The notes under the pieces were generated by a model, which had not been told where the DNA came from, did not search any database, and saw only the letters and a list, made by a program, of their open reading frames with translations. Of a DNA stretch of 64,000 bases, positions 16,365 to 24,985 are shown piece after piece. The stretch comes from Phycisphaerae bacterium (GTDB lineage: Bacteria > Planctomycetota > Phycisphaerae > Phycisphaerales > Phycisphaeraceae), in contig JAUIGU010000019.1 of NCBI GenBank assembly GCA_030432595.1, positions 20,235-84,234 on the forward strand, in the 5' to 3' direction. The position numbers and the translations under genes are program-made. How positions within the stretch are numbered: position 1 is the stretch's first letter; each line of letters begins with the position of its first letter.

Positions 16365-17576
16365 TTATTCTGACGCCACGGGCTGCTGCTGGCTCAAACA
16401 GTGCAGCGCGCCCAGACCGACGACCAACCACTCGGCGCGGATCGGGACGATCTGAAGGTGCGGCGCGGCCTGTTCGATGGCTTTAATGGCCGCGTCGTCG
16501 GTGGGTCGGCCGAAGGTGGGGAAGAAGAGGTGGCCGTTGGCGATGAAGAAGTTGGCGTAGCTGGCGGGGACGAGGCCGCCGCCGGAAGGCTTCTCACTGA
16601 TCACCCTCTGGTTTTTGTAATCCGGGTCGACGGGGTAGTAGAGCGGGGGGTCGACGACGGGGAGCGGGGCGAGGTTGAGTTTGTTTCCCGCCTGGTCGCG
16701 GGCGTGTTCGAGAGCTTTCCAGTTGGCGAGCAGGGCGTCGTGGTCGTGGTGATCGACGGGCGCGCGGACGGCGGCGACGGTGTCGGGGTTGACGAACTGG
16801 GCGAGGTCGTCGATGTGGCCGTCGGTGTCGTCGCCTTCGAGGCCGTGGGGCAGCCAGGTGATGTGGGTGACGCCGAGCGTGGCTTCGAGGTGGGCTTCGA
16901 GCGTTTGTTTGCCGAGGGTGGGGTTGCGGTTGGGGTGGAGGAGGCAGGCGTCGGTGGTGAGGAGGGTGCCCTTGCCGTTAACGGAGATGCTGCCGCCTTC
17001 GAGGACCATGTCGTGGGTCCAGGTGGGGACGGATTCACCGCGCTCGTGCGCAACGAAGTCGGCGACGAACAGCGGCGTGTCGTTCATGCGGTCCCACGGC
17101 GGGTACTTCTCGCCCCATGAGTTGAAGCGGAAGTTGTTGAGGGCGAGGTTGCCCTGGTCGTCGACGAGGAAAATGGGGCCGTAGTCGCGGACCCAGGCGT
17201 CCTCGGGCGCGATGCCGACGGACTGCGTGGGCTTGACGTCGACCACTTTCTGCATCGCGCCGCACCAGGCGGCGTGTTGTTCCTGGGCGCGGTCGAGGCA
17301 GCCGGGCCAGGTGTCGGGGTTGGTGGGCGTGGTGACCCAGACGCGTTGTTGCGGCTCGAACTCGGCGGGCATGCGGAAGCCGAGCTCGGCGGGCGAGGGT
17401 GCGCCGGGGCCGACGACGAAGGAGTCGCCCGAGCGTTTGATCGGTTTGCCGGCGAAGCGCTGGAGCGGGCGCGGCGGGGTGGGTCCGACGCCCATGCGCT
17501 GGCGGTAGAGCGGGTCGTCGAGGGGGACGTTGGCGGGGCGCGCGAAGGCGTTTTCGCGGAGGTTCTTGCGGGGCAT
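16365..17576 (-). CDS. aguA: Agmatine deiminase
   Basis: Cytosolic enzyme that hydrolyses agmatine to N-carbamoylputrescine and ammonia, a step of the plant/bacterial arginine decarboxylase route to putrescine. The 403-residue protein has the family landmarks in order: PAEFEPQQRVWVTTPTNPDT, the acid motif EDAWVRDYGP, EGGSISVNGKGTLLTTDACL, then GDDTDGHIDDLAQF and the C-terminal catalytic cysteine in GLGALHCLSQQQP. All catalytic residues of the guanidino-modifying fold (Asp, Glu, His, Asp, Cys) seem present. The start used is ATG of MPRKNLREN; the frame stays open 13 codons further. The next gene upstream on the same strand is N-carbamoylputrescine amidase, which consumes the product. Confidence 0.92.
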   Translation of the reverse strand: MPRKNLRENAFARPANVPLDDPLYRQRMGVGPTPPRPLQRFAGKPIKRSGDSFVVGPGAPSPAELGFRMPAEFEPQQRVWVTTPTNPDTWPGCLDRAQEQHAAWCGAMQKVVDVKPTQSVGIAPEDAWVRDYGPIFLVDDQGNLALNNFRFNSWGEKYPPWDRMNDTPLFVADFVAHERGESVPTWTHDMVLEGGSISVNGKGTLLTTDACLLHPNRNPTLGKQTLEAHLEATLGVTHITWLPHGLEGDDTDGHIDDLAQFVNPDTVAAVRAPVDHHDHDALLANWKALEHARDQAGNKLNLAPLPVVDPPLYYPVDPDYKNQRVISEKPSGGGLVPASYANFFIANGHLFFPTFGRPTDDAAIKAIEQAAPHLQIVPIRAEWLVVGLGALHCLSQQQPVASE

Positions 17577-17622
17577 GGGGTGGGGGTTGGCGTGGAAACG
17601 GCGGGAAGGTGACACAGGTAAG

Positions 17623-17724
17623 GATTGATGATTGATGAGAGATGATTGATGAATTCAGCACGAATCTGGGCATACCGCTTTTCGTGCCTTCATTCATCAC
17701 TCATCAATCAGCATTCATCGATCA
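17623..17724. repeat. TGATTGATGA-family imperfect inverted repeat, intergenic copy
   Basis: Left arm at about 17623-17652 (GGATTGATGATTGATGAGAG...) pairs imperfectly with a right arm at about 17687-17724. A 16-base part of the left arm, GAGAGATGATTGATGA (17637-17652), recurs identically at 58412-58427 inside the sulfite reductase gene. It occupies the aguB-aguA spacer and is markedly AT-rich. Confidence 0.7.
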
Positions 17725-17729
17725 GTCCG

Positions 17730-18788
17730 TCACGTCCCGTCCAGGTACCGGTGCAGCAACCCCGCGTAAGCATCGACGCGGCGGTCGCGGAGGAACGGCC
17801 AGCCCTGGCGGTTTTTATCGATGAGCAAGAGGTCGCAGTCGGCAACGAGGACGGCGTCTTCGTCGGCGGGGGCCTGGGCGAGGATCGCGCCGCCGGGCGC
17901 AGCGATGAACGATGAACCCCAGAAGGTGATGTCGTCTTCGCGGCCGTGCCGGTTGACGGCGGCGACGAACACGCCGTTGGCGATGGCGTGGCTGCGCTGG
18001 ATGGTGACCCACGCGTCGCGCTGGCGCTGGTGCTCGGCGGCGTCGTCCTCGGGCTGCCAGCCGATGGCGGTGGGGTAGCAGATCAGTTGTGCGCCTTGGA
18101 GCGCGGTGAGGCGGGCGGCCTCGGGGTACCACTGGTCCCAGCAGACGAGCAGGCCTGTCTTCAGGGTCTGGGGGCTGGGGCTTGGGGTTTGGGGTTGCGT
18201 TCCGGAGTTCGCTTGGGCTTGTGATGTCTGCCCGACCCCAAGCCCCAGCCCCCGAACCCGCGCGATGTCGAGGTCGAAGACTTTCCATCCGCCGCGGCGC
18301 TCATAGTCGTCGCCGCACGAGGGCGCGTCGCCGGGCGTGAAGTAGTACTTCTCGTAGAAGCGCGGGTCGTCGGGGATGTGCATCTTGCGGTAGATGCCCA
18401 TGATGCTTCCCGACGGGTCGATCATGACGGAGGTGTTGTGGTAGAGCCCGGGGGCGCGTTTCTCGAAGCACGAGCCGGTGAGGAAGATGCCGAGGTCTTT
18501 GGCGAGGTCGCAGAGGAATTGCGTGCGCTTTCCCGGGATCGGCTCGGCGAACTTGAAGGCTTCGTCGCTCTCGACCTGCGGGAAGTACGGGCCGTCGAAG
18601 AGTTCCTGGGTGACGACGAGTTGCGCACCCTGCGCCGCCGCGTCGCGGATCATGTCCGCGGCGGTCTGCCGGTTCTGCTCGACGGTGTGGGTCGGCGGGC
18701 AGGCGTGCTGAGTCAACCCGACGCGCACGACACCCCCGGAAGAATCCGCAGAAGTCTTGCTTGATGATGTAGACGGTCCGGCCGGCAC
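17730..18788 (-). CDS. aguB: N-carbamoylputrescine amidase, carrying a palindromic in-frame insert
   Basis: Carbon-nitrogen hydrolase that converts N-carbamoylputrescine to putrescine, CO2 and ammonia in the cytosol. The Glu-Lys-Cys triad is visible: Glu in VVTQELFDGPYFP, Lys in GIYRKMHIPDD, Cys in LLVCWDQWYPEAARL. The C-terminus IDKNRQGWPFLRDRRVDAY matches the plant-type enzymes. Just before the cysteine strand is an extra stretch of about 35 residues (RGLGLGVGQTSQAQANSGTQ and onward), encoded by an inverted repeat at 18171-18252. Family members normally pass straight from the IARV strand to the LxCWD strand. The reading frame is intact on both sides. The start is uncertain: GTG 18788, or GTG 18728 (VRVGLTQHAC), which fits the family length better. 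Gene order aguB-aguA supports a putrescine operon. Confidence 0.88.
   Translation of the reverse strand: MPAGPSTSSSKTSADSSGGVVRVGLTQHACPPTHTVEQNRQTAADMIRDAAAQGAQLVVTQELFDGPYFPQVESDEAFKFAEPIPGKRTQFLCDLAKDLGIFLTGSCFEKRAPGLYHNTSVMIDPSGSIMGIYRKMHIPDDPRFYEKYYFTPGDAPSCGDDYERRGGWKVFDLDIARVRGLGLGVGQTSQAQANSGTQPQTPSPSPQTLKTGLLVCWDQWYPEAARLTALQGAQLICYPTAIGWQPEDDAAEHQRQRDAWVTIQRSHAIANGVFVAAVNRHGREDDITFWGSSFIAAPGGAILAQAPADEDAVLVADCDLLLIDKNRQGWPFLRDRRVDAYAGLLHRYLDGT
18171..18252. repeat. GGGGCTTGGG-family inverted repeat inside aguB
   Basis: Perfect 17-base arms at 18171-18187 (GGGGCTGGGGCTTGGGG) and 18236-18252 flank a loop of 48 bases. A related element with 16-base arms lies at 32218-32287 upstream of cmk. 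Here the whole element is translated in frame within aguB. Confidence 0.9.
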
Positions 18789-19172
18789 GGGGCACCCGAA
18801 TTCGCAACGCTGCGGTTCGCGTCGGCGCCTCAGTCATCCAAGACCCGGCCGGCTCGACGGTTTCATTCTAACGGGCGGCACCGCGGAAACCAACACCCGT
18901 GCAAGTCGGTGGCGGTTGACTTTCGATCGCTGACGAGCCGCGACCGTCAGGAAGCGGGCAAACGCCACCGAAAACCCGCGCCCTGACGGTCGCGGCTCGT
19001 CAGAATGAACCTCTATCTGCAAGTCCGTCAAAACAGACACAGGTCCGTTGGATCGACGGGTTCATCCAGGAGCCCAGCCGTTATCAGGGCGGGGTACCCA
19101 CGGCCGGAGACCGTGCGCTTCAAGTGAATTGGACTCTCGACCAACCTTCGACCCACCATCCCGACAGGCCGA
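18789..19172. other. Non-coding spacer with a family A repeat
   Basis: No gene is visible. The spacer separates aguB from the RRM gene and contains the clean family A inverted repeat at 18930-19003. Nothing else recognisable. Confidence 0.6.
18930..19003. repeat. Inverted repeat, family A, copy 2
   Basis: Perfect 22-base arms at 18930-18951 (CTGACGAGCCGCGACCGTCA...) and 18982-19003 with a 30-base loop. Copy 1 at 3932-4006 is degenerate. Flanked on the right by AATGAACCTC, shared with copy 1. Confidence 0.88.
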
Positions 19173-19604
19173 TCAGTCCTCAACGTCGAGCATCTGGTTC
19201 GAGTAGCCGCGGCTGACGGGCGCTTCTTCCCCGTCGCCGGCGCCTTCGTTCTTGCGGACAGCGCCGCCGTCGTCGTCGGTCTGGTTGCTGTAGCCGGCGG
19301 ACTCGCCGTAGCTGGTGGTGCTGCTGGTGAACCCGGTGCTGCCGCCGGTGGTGCCGGTGCCGCGTGGGCGGGCCTCGTTGATGGTGAGCGGCCGGCCGTT
19401 CCACTCCTCGCCGGCGAGGGCCTCGATGGCTTTGGTGCCCTCGGCGTGGTCGACCATCTCGACGAAGCCGAAGCCGCGCGAGCGCCCGGTGACGCGGTCC
19501 ATCACGATGCTCGAGCGTTCGACCTTGCCGAACTTGGAGAACAACTCGGCGAGGTCGGCCTCGCTGGTCTTGTACGGGAGGTTGCCGACGTAGATATTGA
19601 TCAC
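19173..19604 (-). CDS. Single RRM-domain RNA-binding protein
   Basis: Small (143 residue) cytosolic RNA-binding protein. One RRM fills residues 1-80: RNP2 is IYVGNLPY at residues 4-11 and RNP1 is RGFGFVEM at about 43-50, both with the aromatic residues used to stack on RNA. The remainder is a Gly/Ser/Thr/Asn-rich, probably disordered tail. The architecture resembles cyanobacterial and planctomycete cold-shock type Rbp proteins, which act on mRNA stability; the specific role here is not known. The start codon is GTG (V/MINIYVGN) with an AAAGG upstream. No operon partner is evident. Confidence 0.9.
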   Translation of the reverse strand: MINIYVGNLPYKTSEADLAELFSKFGKVERSSIVMDRVTGRSRGFGFVEMVDHAEGTKAIEALAGEEWNGRPLTINEARPRGTGTTGGSTGFTSSTTSYGESAGYSNQTDDDGGAVRKNEGAGDGEEAPVSRGYSNQMLDVED

Positions 19605-19821
19605 AGCCCTACACCTTTGTCTGGGGACCCGGCCGAAGCACTTCGTTAACGAACCAGTCGGAATCCGGGGTACGCGGTCAAGCAGGCCGCACGATTCGGA
19701 CTAACACGACCGATTGTACGCGCGACCGCCGCGGACGGCAAAAGGTTGCGGGGTAGAAAACTTCAACACCACGCCGACCGCACGAACGCCGGAGCCCGTC
19801 CCCGGCCGCGCGTGGAGCCCG

Positions 19822-19827
19822 TACACT
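19822..19827 (+). promoter_or_regulatory. -10-like TACACT, 6 nt before nusB start
   Basis: TACACT-GCCGCC-GTG. The spacing to the start codon is exactly six, and no Shine-Dalgarno site is present, consistent with a leaderless mRNA. No clear -35. Confidence 0.55.
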
Positions 19828-19833
19828 GCCGCC

Positions 19834-20409
19834 GTGCCCCCGGACGACGCCGACCAACCCGACGCCCCGAAGCTGCACCCGCAGATCCGCATGCGCGACG
19901 TGCGCCGGCTGGCGGTGCAGGCGCTGTACCTGATCGACGCGACCGGCAACGCGGATGCCGACACCCCGCCCACGCCGGACGACCTGCACGAGGCGCTCGA
20001 CGAGCCGTTCGACGACGGCGACACGCCCGTGCCGGTCGAGCCGAAGCAACCCGCGATCGAGCTCGCGCTGTCCGCGTGGGCCCGGCATGAAGAGGCCGAC
20101 GCCCAGATCAACCGCTTCGCCGAGGACTGGCCCACGCACCGGCAGCCGCCGGTGGACCGCGCGATCCTCCGCCTCGCCTGGTTCGAGATGGCGACCCGGC
20201 GCAACGACAACGGCGTCATCATCAACGAGGCCGTCGAGCTGGCCAAACAGTTCAGCAACGAGCACGCCCCCAAGTTCATCAACGGCGTCCTCGACCGCCT
20301 CGCCAAGCGCTACCCCGACGGGAAGGAAGACGGCGCGGTCGAAGGCGACACGGCCACGCCGGCACCGATCACGGGCGACGGGTGGTTGGACGATGCATTG
20401 AAGCCGTGA
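19834..20409 (+). CDS. nusB: NusB-like transcription antitermination factor
   Basis: Cytosolic RNA-binding factor that joins NusE (S10) on boxA to keep rRNA transcription from terminating. The protein of about 191 residues carries the NusB helical signature RDVRRLAVQALYLID near residue 20, PVDRAILRLAWFEM near 110, and NGVIINEAVELAKQFSNEHA followed by KFINGVLDRLAKRY, which are the best conserved family parts. A planctomycete-style acidic insert (DDLHEALDEPFDDGDTP) separates the first two helices. I start at GTG 19834 because the leaderless-type TACACT-N6 pattern points to it; the open frame further upstream is not family-like. There is no SD. Confidence 0.85.
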   Translation: MPPDDADQPDAPKLHPQIRMRDVRRLAVQALYLIDATGNADADTPPTPDDLHEALDEPFDDGDTPVPVEPKQPAIELALSAWARHEEADAQINRFAEDWPTHRQPPVDRAILRLAWFEMATRRNDNGVIINEAVELAKQFSNEHAPKFINGVLDRLAKRYPDGKEDGAVEGDTATPAPITGDGWLDDALKP

Positions 20410-20490
20410 AACGGCGCCGGACCGGCAAGCATCCGCATCGCCACGCGGTGTTCCGTTCAATCGATTGAGTCTCGCCACGGAGACGAAACC

Positions 20491-21525
20491 ATGCCCCTGA
20501 AACCTGCCGCGTTGCTGGTGGCCGTCGTCGCGGGCTTCCTGTTTCCCGGTCGCGCCTCCGCCCACCCGCACCACGAAACCGACCCACCCGACTCGGCACA
20601 TGTCGAGATCGATCCGCAAGTCGTCACGTCCGCGCAGCGCGTCCAGCCGGAGGTGACGATCGAAACGCAGGGCGACCGGCGGATCATCACGGCCAACGGC
20701 CTCCCCGACCACGCGACCGGGCGCTTCCCAAACAGGCACAACCCACACGCGGTGAGGCCGCAGCGATACCGCTTCGAGATGCCGTTGACGCCGGAGAGGA
20801 GCGACGCCCCGACCGACGCGCGCGGCATGCCGTTCGGCGTCGCGATCAACGGCGTGCCCTTCGACCCCGGCACCGCGGAGAACTGGACGCCCCACGGCCT
20901 GCAGCGCGGCGGATTGCCCACGGACTGGACCTACGAAGCGCTCGGCGGGGCCGTGGACCTCGGCGTTGATCCGAGCAACGCGCACGTGCAACCCAGCGGC
21001 GCGTACCACTACCACGGCGTGCCCCACGGGTTGCTGCAACGCATCGTCGCCCTGCGTCGCGCCAAGGTCGGCCCGGTGCTGCTGGGTTACGCCGCCGACG
21101 GGTTCCCGATCTATCACGCCGAGGGCTACGTAGACCCACAGGACGCGCAGAGCAACGTCGTCGCGCTGCGGCCTTCGTACCGGCTCAAGCAAGGCCAACG
21201 CCCGGACGAACACGCCGACCCGCCCGGCCCCGGCGGAAACCACGACGGCGCGTTCGCGCAGGACTACGAATACGTCGAAGGCCTCGGCGACCTGGATGAA
21301 TGCAACGGCCGGTTCGCCGTCACGCCCGAGTACCCCGAGGGCACGTACCACTACATGCTGACCGACGCGTTCCCGTTTGTGCCACGGATGTTCCGCGGCA
21401 CGCCGGACGACAGCTTCCGCCGTCGCGGGCCGGGCCCGAACAACGGCGAGCGCGACCGTGAGCGCCGAAACGGACGCGGCGACCGGCCCCCACCGGACCG
21501 CCGACAGCCTCCTCCTCCGCGATAG
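20491..21525 (+). CDS. YHYH domain exported protein
   Basis: Exported protein of 344 residues. The signal peptide spans about 1-25, ending FPGRASA. A YHYH domain fills about 95-300, with the namesake motif GAYHYHGVPHG near residue 175, GYAADGFPIYH after it, and a second His-Tyr pair EGTYHYMLTDAFPFVPR near the end. The domain is found in bacterial and algal exported proteins of unknown role; the His/Tyr clusters suggest metal binding. The last 40 residues are Arg/Pro rich and disordered. A GGAGAC site lies eight bases before the ATG. No operon link to nusB or the next gene is clear. Confidence 0.82.
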   Translation: MPLKPAALLVAVVAGFLFPGRASAHPHHETDPPDSAHVEIDPQVVTSAQRVQPEVTIETQGDRRIITANGLPDHATGRFPNRHNPHAVRPQRYRFEMPLTPERSDAPTDARGMPFGVAINGVPFDPGTAENWTPHGLQRGGLPTDWTYEALGGAVDLGVDPSNAHVQPSGAYHYHGVPHGLLQRIVALRRAKVGPVLLGYAADGFPIYHAEGYVDPQDAQSNVVALRPSYRLKQGQRPDEHADPPGPGGNHDGAFAQDYEYVEGLGDLDECNGRFAVTPEYPEGTYHYMLTDAFPFVPRMFRGTPDDSFRRRGPGPNNGERDRERRNGRGDRPPPDRRQPPPPR

Positions 21526-21686
21526 AACCCGAGGCTTCTTTTGCCGATCAGCCGGAAGCCGACGGCTTCCGGATCGGTGGCGGCCCGCCACCCGCCAAGG
21601 ATCACGGGGCTTCGAGCGGCCTCTCAAATGTTGCGGCTTTTCATTCGGCGGAGGCGAAGACATCCCTGGTCGTCCTGTCGGCCGAC

Positions 21687-21705
21687 CACCGGCAAGAGGC
21701 CGGTG
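21687..21705. repeat. Small palindrome joined to GGTGCCAC
   Basis: CACCGGC / GCCGGTG hairpin with a five-base loop, running into GGTGCCAC. It looks like a single arm of the GGGTGCCAC family. A further hairpin (CCGGAAGCC / GGCTTCCGG) lies near 21550. Both are in the gap after the YHYH gene. Confidence 0.5.
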
Positions 21706-21771
21706 CCACGACGAGCAGTGTGATCCAACACGCTCATTTCCTTTTCTGTGTGGATTCGCGCACCTCCACGG

Positions 21772-21777
21772 TAAAAT
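21772..21777 (+). promoter_or_regulatory. -10-like TAAAAT, 6 nt before zinc-ribbon gene start
   Basis: TAAAAT-CGGGGG-ATG at 21784. Spacing of six fits a leaderless start. The GGGGG directly before ATG is too close to act as a ribosome site. Confidence 0.5.
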
Positions 21778-21783
21778 CGGGGG

Positions 21784-22728
21784 ATGTCCGCGGTCACGCC
21801 TTCCGGTCTTGGTGACGCGTCACGATTCTGTCTGTCGTGTCGGTATTGCCTCAACGGGGTAGAAGAAGCCTGCCCCGAGTGCGGTCGCGCGTTCTGCTCG
21901 GCGGACCCGTCGACGTGGAGCGCTCAACCCTCGCCTTCGATCACGTCCCGAGCGTTGGAGGCGTGGCCCATCCTGGGTTTTTCGGCGGTCTGGGGCAGTC
22001 TGGTGGTGGTGCCGTTTGCCTGGCCGTGGTTGTTTCTTGGTGTGCTTGCGGCATGTCTGTGCCATCGCCGCTGGGTATGGGCGGGGATCGTGTTTTTCAT
22101 TTCTCCGTTCATGATCACGGTGGTGATGGCCATGTCGGATTACCACCGGGGCGAGCTGCGGGGCATGCGATCGGGCCCCCTACCCGCCGACATGCACTAC
22201 AAGAGCATGGACCCCGTGACGCGGTCGCCCGCGCCGTATTCGGGCTGTCTCATTTATGGCGGTGAGTGGGCCTTCGACCTGACCCGGCAGGGCGTGGGCG
22301 TGTCCATGCACACGATGTTTGGCCCGTCGTCGAATGCTTACCACGGGCCCTACCCGGATCGCGCCGCCGCCGAGCAGGCTCTGCAACAACCTGTCCCCGT
22401 AGATTGGGAAGACCTGGACAACGACACCGTGCCTCTTTCGACCGGTGTGGTCACACTCGATCAAGGTCAAGGCCACGCATTGCTGCGTGGCACCCTCAAC
22501 TACCGCCTCGGCATTTGGCCGAATCCGAACCCTTCGCCACGCGCCGCAATGATCGGCACGGATTGCCTGGTCCTGGCCGTGCCCGGCTTCGAGATCCAGT
22601 ACGCCGGCCAACCGAGGCAAATCCACGAAGCCATTTTCCTGATTGACACGCAACGCGGTCAGGCGTTCGCGGCGTATTGCGACGACCCCAACGCCCTGGA
22701 CCGCATGACGATCCGCTGGGGGTTCTGA
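21784..22728 (+). CDS. Membrane protein with N-terminal zinc ribbon, unknown function
   Basis: Protein of 314 residues. A four-cysteine ribbon CLSCRYCLNGVEEACPECG sits at about residues 16-34, then three hydrophobic segments follow at about 59-110 (ILGFSAVWGSLVVVPFAW, LFLGVLAACLCH, WAGIVFFISPFMITVVMAM). The C-terminal 190 residues are soluble, outside by the usual topology, with no motif I recognise. The ribbon plus two or three helices plus exported domain matches the layout at 14712. It is a separate, leaderless transcription unit by its start pattern. The downstream ftsY start lies 38 bases on. Confidence 0.62.
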   Translation: MSAVTPSGLGDASRFCLSCRYCLNGVEEACPECGRAFCSADPSTWSAQPSPSITSRALEAWPILGFSAVWGSLVVVPFAWPWLFLGVLAACLCHRRWVWAGIVFFISPFMITVVMAMSDYHRGELRGMRSGPLPADMHYKSMDPVTRSPAPYSGCLIYGGEWAFDLTRQGVGVSMHTMFGPSSNAYHGPYPDRAAAEQALQQPVPVDWEDLDNDTVPLSTGVVTLDQGQGHALLRGTLNYRLGIWPNPNPSPRAAMIGTDCLVLAVPGFEIQYAGQPRQIHEAIFLIDTQRGQAFAAYCDDPNALDRMTIRWGF

Positions 22729-22751
22729 GCCGAGGTTCCGCATCGCGTCGC

Positions 22752-22757
22752 TACACT
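22752..22757 (+). promoter_or_regulatory. -10-like TACACT, 9 nt before ftsY start
   Basis: TACACT-N9-ATG, the same hexamer as upstream of nusB with three more bases. Would give a leader of at most a few bases; no SD present. Confidence 0.4.
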
Positions 22758-22766
22758 GCCGCCCCT

Positions 22767-23717
22767 ATGGCGATCTTCAAGGGCACGTTTGACAAGCTGC
22801 GGCGCGGGTTGTCGAAGACTTCGAGCGGCACCGGCGGGACCATCCGCAACCTGCTGCTGGGCAAGACGCTCAGCAAGGAACTGCTGCGCGACCTGGAGAA
22901 GGCGCTCGTGCAGGCGGACGTCGGCGTCAAGACGGCGATCGAGCTGCGCAAGGACATCGAGGCGATGTGGGAGCGCGGCGAGATCAGCACGGGCGACGAG
23001 GCGTGGCCGATGCTCAAGAGCCAACTCGTCGCGTACTTCCCGGACGAGGACCGCACGCTCAACTTCGCGGCCCACGGAAGCGAGCCGACGGTGATCCTGG
23101 TGTGCGGGATCAACGGCGCGGGCAAGACCACGAGCATCGCGAAGCTGTGCAAGACGCTGCGCGATCAGGACAAGACGGTGCTGCTGGCGGCGTGCGACAC
23201 GTTCCGCGCGGCGGCGGTGGAGCAGTTGACGGTGTGGGCGACGCGGCTGGGCGTGGATATTGTGCGCGGCCAGCAGGGCGGCGACCCGGCGGCGGTGGCG
23301 TTTGATGCGTGCAAGGCCGCGAAGTCGCGCGGGACGGACGTGCTCATCCTGGACACGGCCGGGCGTCTGCACACGCAGTCGCACCTGATGGATCAGCTCT
23401 CGAAGATCAGACGGGTCGTGGAGAAGCAACTCCCCACGCCGGAAGGCGTTCCGGGGGCACCGCACGAGGTGCTGCTGGTGATCGACGCGACGACCGGCAC
23501 CAACGGCGTGAACCAGGCGAAGGTCTTCGCCGCCGCGACGGACGTGACGGGCATCTTCCTGGCCAAGCTCGACGGCTCGGCGCGCGGCGGGATCGTGGTG
23601 GCCATCCGCGAGGCGCTGAACATCCCGGTGAAGTTCGTCGGCGTGGGCGAGACGCCGGCAGATGTGGAGCCCTTCGACCCCGAGAGTTTTGTGGAGGCGA
23701 TGTTCGCGGAGTCGTGA
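22767..23717 (+). CDS. ftsY: Signal recognition particle receptor FtsY
   Basis: GTPase that docks the SRP-ribosome complex at the inner membrane for co-translational insertion. The 316-residue protein is the short NG-type form, without the long acidic A domain of E. coli. The N domain covers about 1-95; the G domain shows GINGAGKTTSIAKL (G1, about 115-128), DTFRAAAVEQL, DTAGRLHTQSHLM (G3), KLDGSARGG (G4/closing loop) and the C-terminal FVGVGETPADVEPFDPESFV. All nucleotide residues appear intact. The start is ATG of MAIFKGTFDK. lepB follows 69 bases later on the same strand, giving a small protein-export cluster. Confidence 0.96.
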   Translation: MAIFKGTFDKLRRGLSKTSSGTGGTIRNLLLGKTLSKELLRDLEKALVQADVGVKTAIELRKDIEAMWERGEISTGDEAWPMLKSQLVAYFPDEDRTLNFAAHGSEPTVILVCGINGAGKTTSIAKLCKTLRDQDKTVLLAACDTFRAAAVEQLTVWATRLGVDIVRGQQGGDPAAVAFDACKAAKSRGTDVLILDTAGRLHTQSHLMDQLSKIRRVVEKQLPTPEGVPGAPHEVLLVIDATTGTNGVNQAKVFAAATDVTGIFLAKLDGSARGGIVVAIREALNIPVKFVGVGETPADVEPFDPESFVEAMFAES

Positions 23718-23786
23718 CGGTCCTGCGATGCGCGCCTTCGGTGGCGCGGCTAAGGTGTGTTTCCCGGTCTACACGTTGTAACTGCC

Positions 23787-24866
23787 ATGCCCGACGACGA
23801 AACACAAACAAACGAAGCCGCCCCGCCGCCGCCGGGTTCGGACGAACCCAAGTCGGCCGACACGCAGGACGAAGCGCCGCCGCGCGGGTTCTTCGGCAAG
23901 CTCTGGCACGACTGGGTCAAGCCGCTGGGGCTGGTGATCCTGGTGGTCACCGCGGTGCGTTCGTCGCTTTTTGATTGGAATGACGTGCCTTCGGGGTCGA
24001 TGAAGCCCACGATCCTTGAGGGCGACCGGATCGTGGTGAACAAGCTGGCGTACGGGTTCAACCTGCCGTTCAACGGGCCGAAGATCGACCTGCCGCTGCT
24101 ACCGACGTTCAACAACCCGTTGGACTTCTTGCCGGGGTGGCAGTGGAGCCAACCGAAGCGCGGCGACATCGTGACGTTCTGGAACCCCACGCCGGACGAG
24201 GTGCCGGACACGTCCACGCAGGACGAGGACGACACGCGTCCGAACCCCTCGTCGGGCATCCGCATGGTCAAGCGCATCGTCGGCGTGCCGGGCGACACGA
24301 TCCGCGTGACCAACGGCCGGCTATCGATCGTGGACAAGGACGGCAACCTGGTGGACGTGTCGTACCTCGACACCGAGTACCGGCCGTACAAGGCGGAGGA
24401 GACCGTGGTGCAACGCCGAACCGCCCAGGGCTGGGTGCCCGTGGTGGAGCGCGGCCCCACCGGCCAGGTGCAGGCCAAGCCCGTAGACATGCCGGTTTCG
24501 TTTTACCTCGAGAGGCTCGGCGGCGTGGACCACTTCATCCAGTTTCTCGACGAGTCGAGCGGCATGCGGCCCAACGGGCACCAGTTCCGCGACGTGCCGA
24601 ACGACGGCAGCTCGATCACGCTGCTGGACTCGGACAACCTGGCCGAGTGCGAGTACTTCATGGTCGGCGACAACCGGGACAACTCGGCGGACTCGCGGTT
24701 CTACGACCGCGACTTCGACGGTCTGCGCGTCCGCGGCGACCAGATCACCGGCAAGGCGAAGTTCATCGCGGTGTCGTTCGACGGGTCGTGGTTCAGCCCG
24801 GCGTGGGGGCGGTTCTTCCGGGGGTTCGACAAGGAAGCGCAGCAGGCGGCGGCGGGCTCGGAATAG
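23787..24866 (+). CDS. lepB: Signal peptidase I
   Basis: Inner-membrane serine protease that removes signal peptides from exported proteins. Length is 359 residues. An acidic, Pro-rich cytosolic tail (1-40) precedes one hydrophobic segment (about 45-60, PLGLVILVVTAVR). The catalytic serine is in DVPSGSMKPTI (S71), the general-base lysine is in MVKRIVGVPGD near residue 172, and the family box GDNRDNSADSRFY lies near 302. A long insert between the first two boxes (about 95-150) is typical of planctomycete enzymes. The ATG follows an ACACGTTGTAACTGCC stretch without a clear SD. Context with ftsY suggests a shared secretion role. Confidence 0.95.
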   Translation: MPDDETQTNEAAPPPPGSDEPKSADTQDEAPPRGFFGKLWHDWVKPLGLVILVVTAVRSSLFDWNDVPSGSMKPTILEGDRIVVNKLAYGFNLPFNGPKIDLPLLPTFNNPLDFLPGWQWSQPKRGDIVTFWNPTPDEVPDTSTQDEDDTRPNPSSGIRMVKRIVGVPGDTIRVTNGRLSIVDKDGNLVDVSYLDTEYRPYKAEETVVQRRTAQGWVPVVERGPTGQVQAKPVDMPVSFYLERLGGVDHFIQFLDESSGMRPNGHQFRDVPNDGSSITLLDSDNLAECEYFMVGDNRDNSADSRFYDRDFDGLRVRGDQITGKAKFIAVSFDGSWFSPAWGRFFRGFDKEAQQAAAGSE

Positions 24867-24970
24867 ACATGGGGTCGGGCCGGGACGCCGGGCGCAGTGG
24901 GCTTGCGGGCCCGTTTCGTTTCGTCCATCGGCGACGCTCCGAAGCCGCCCTGAAGCCGTCTCGGTGTTTA

Positions 24971-24984
24971 GAAAATCGATTTTC
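24971..24984. promoter_or_regulatory. Operator-like 14-base palindrome GAAAATCGATTTTC
   Basis: A perfect palindrome with central CG, fitting the LacI-family core AANCGNTT. It abuts the -35 of the xylanase promoter, and a half-site CGATTTTC recurs near 24998. This points to sugar-responsive control of the xylanase. The regulator gene is not here. Confidence 0.55.
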
Positions 24985-24985
24985 C

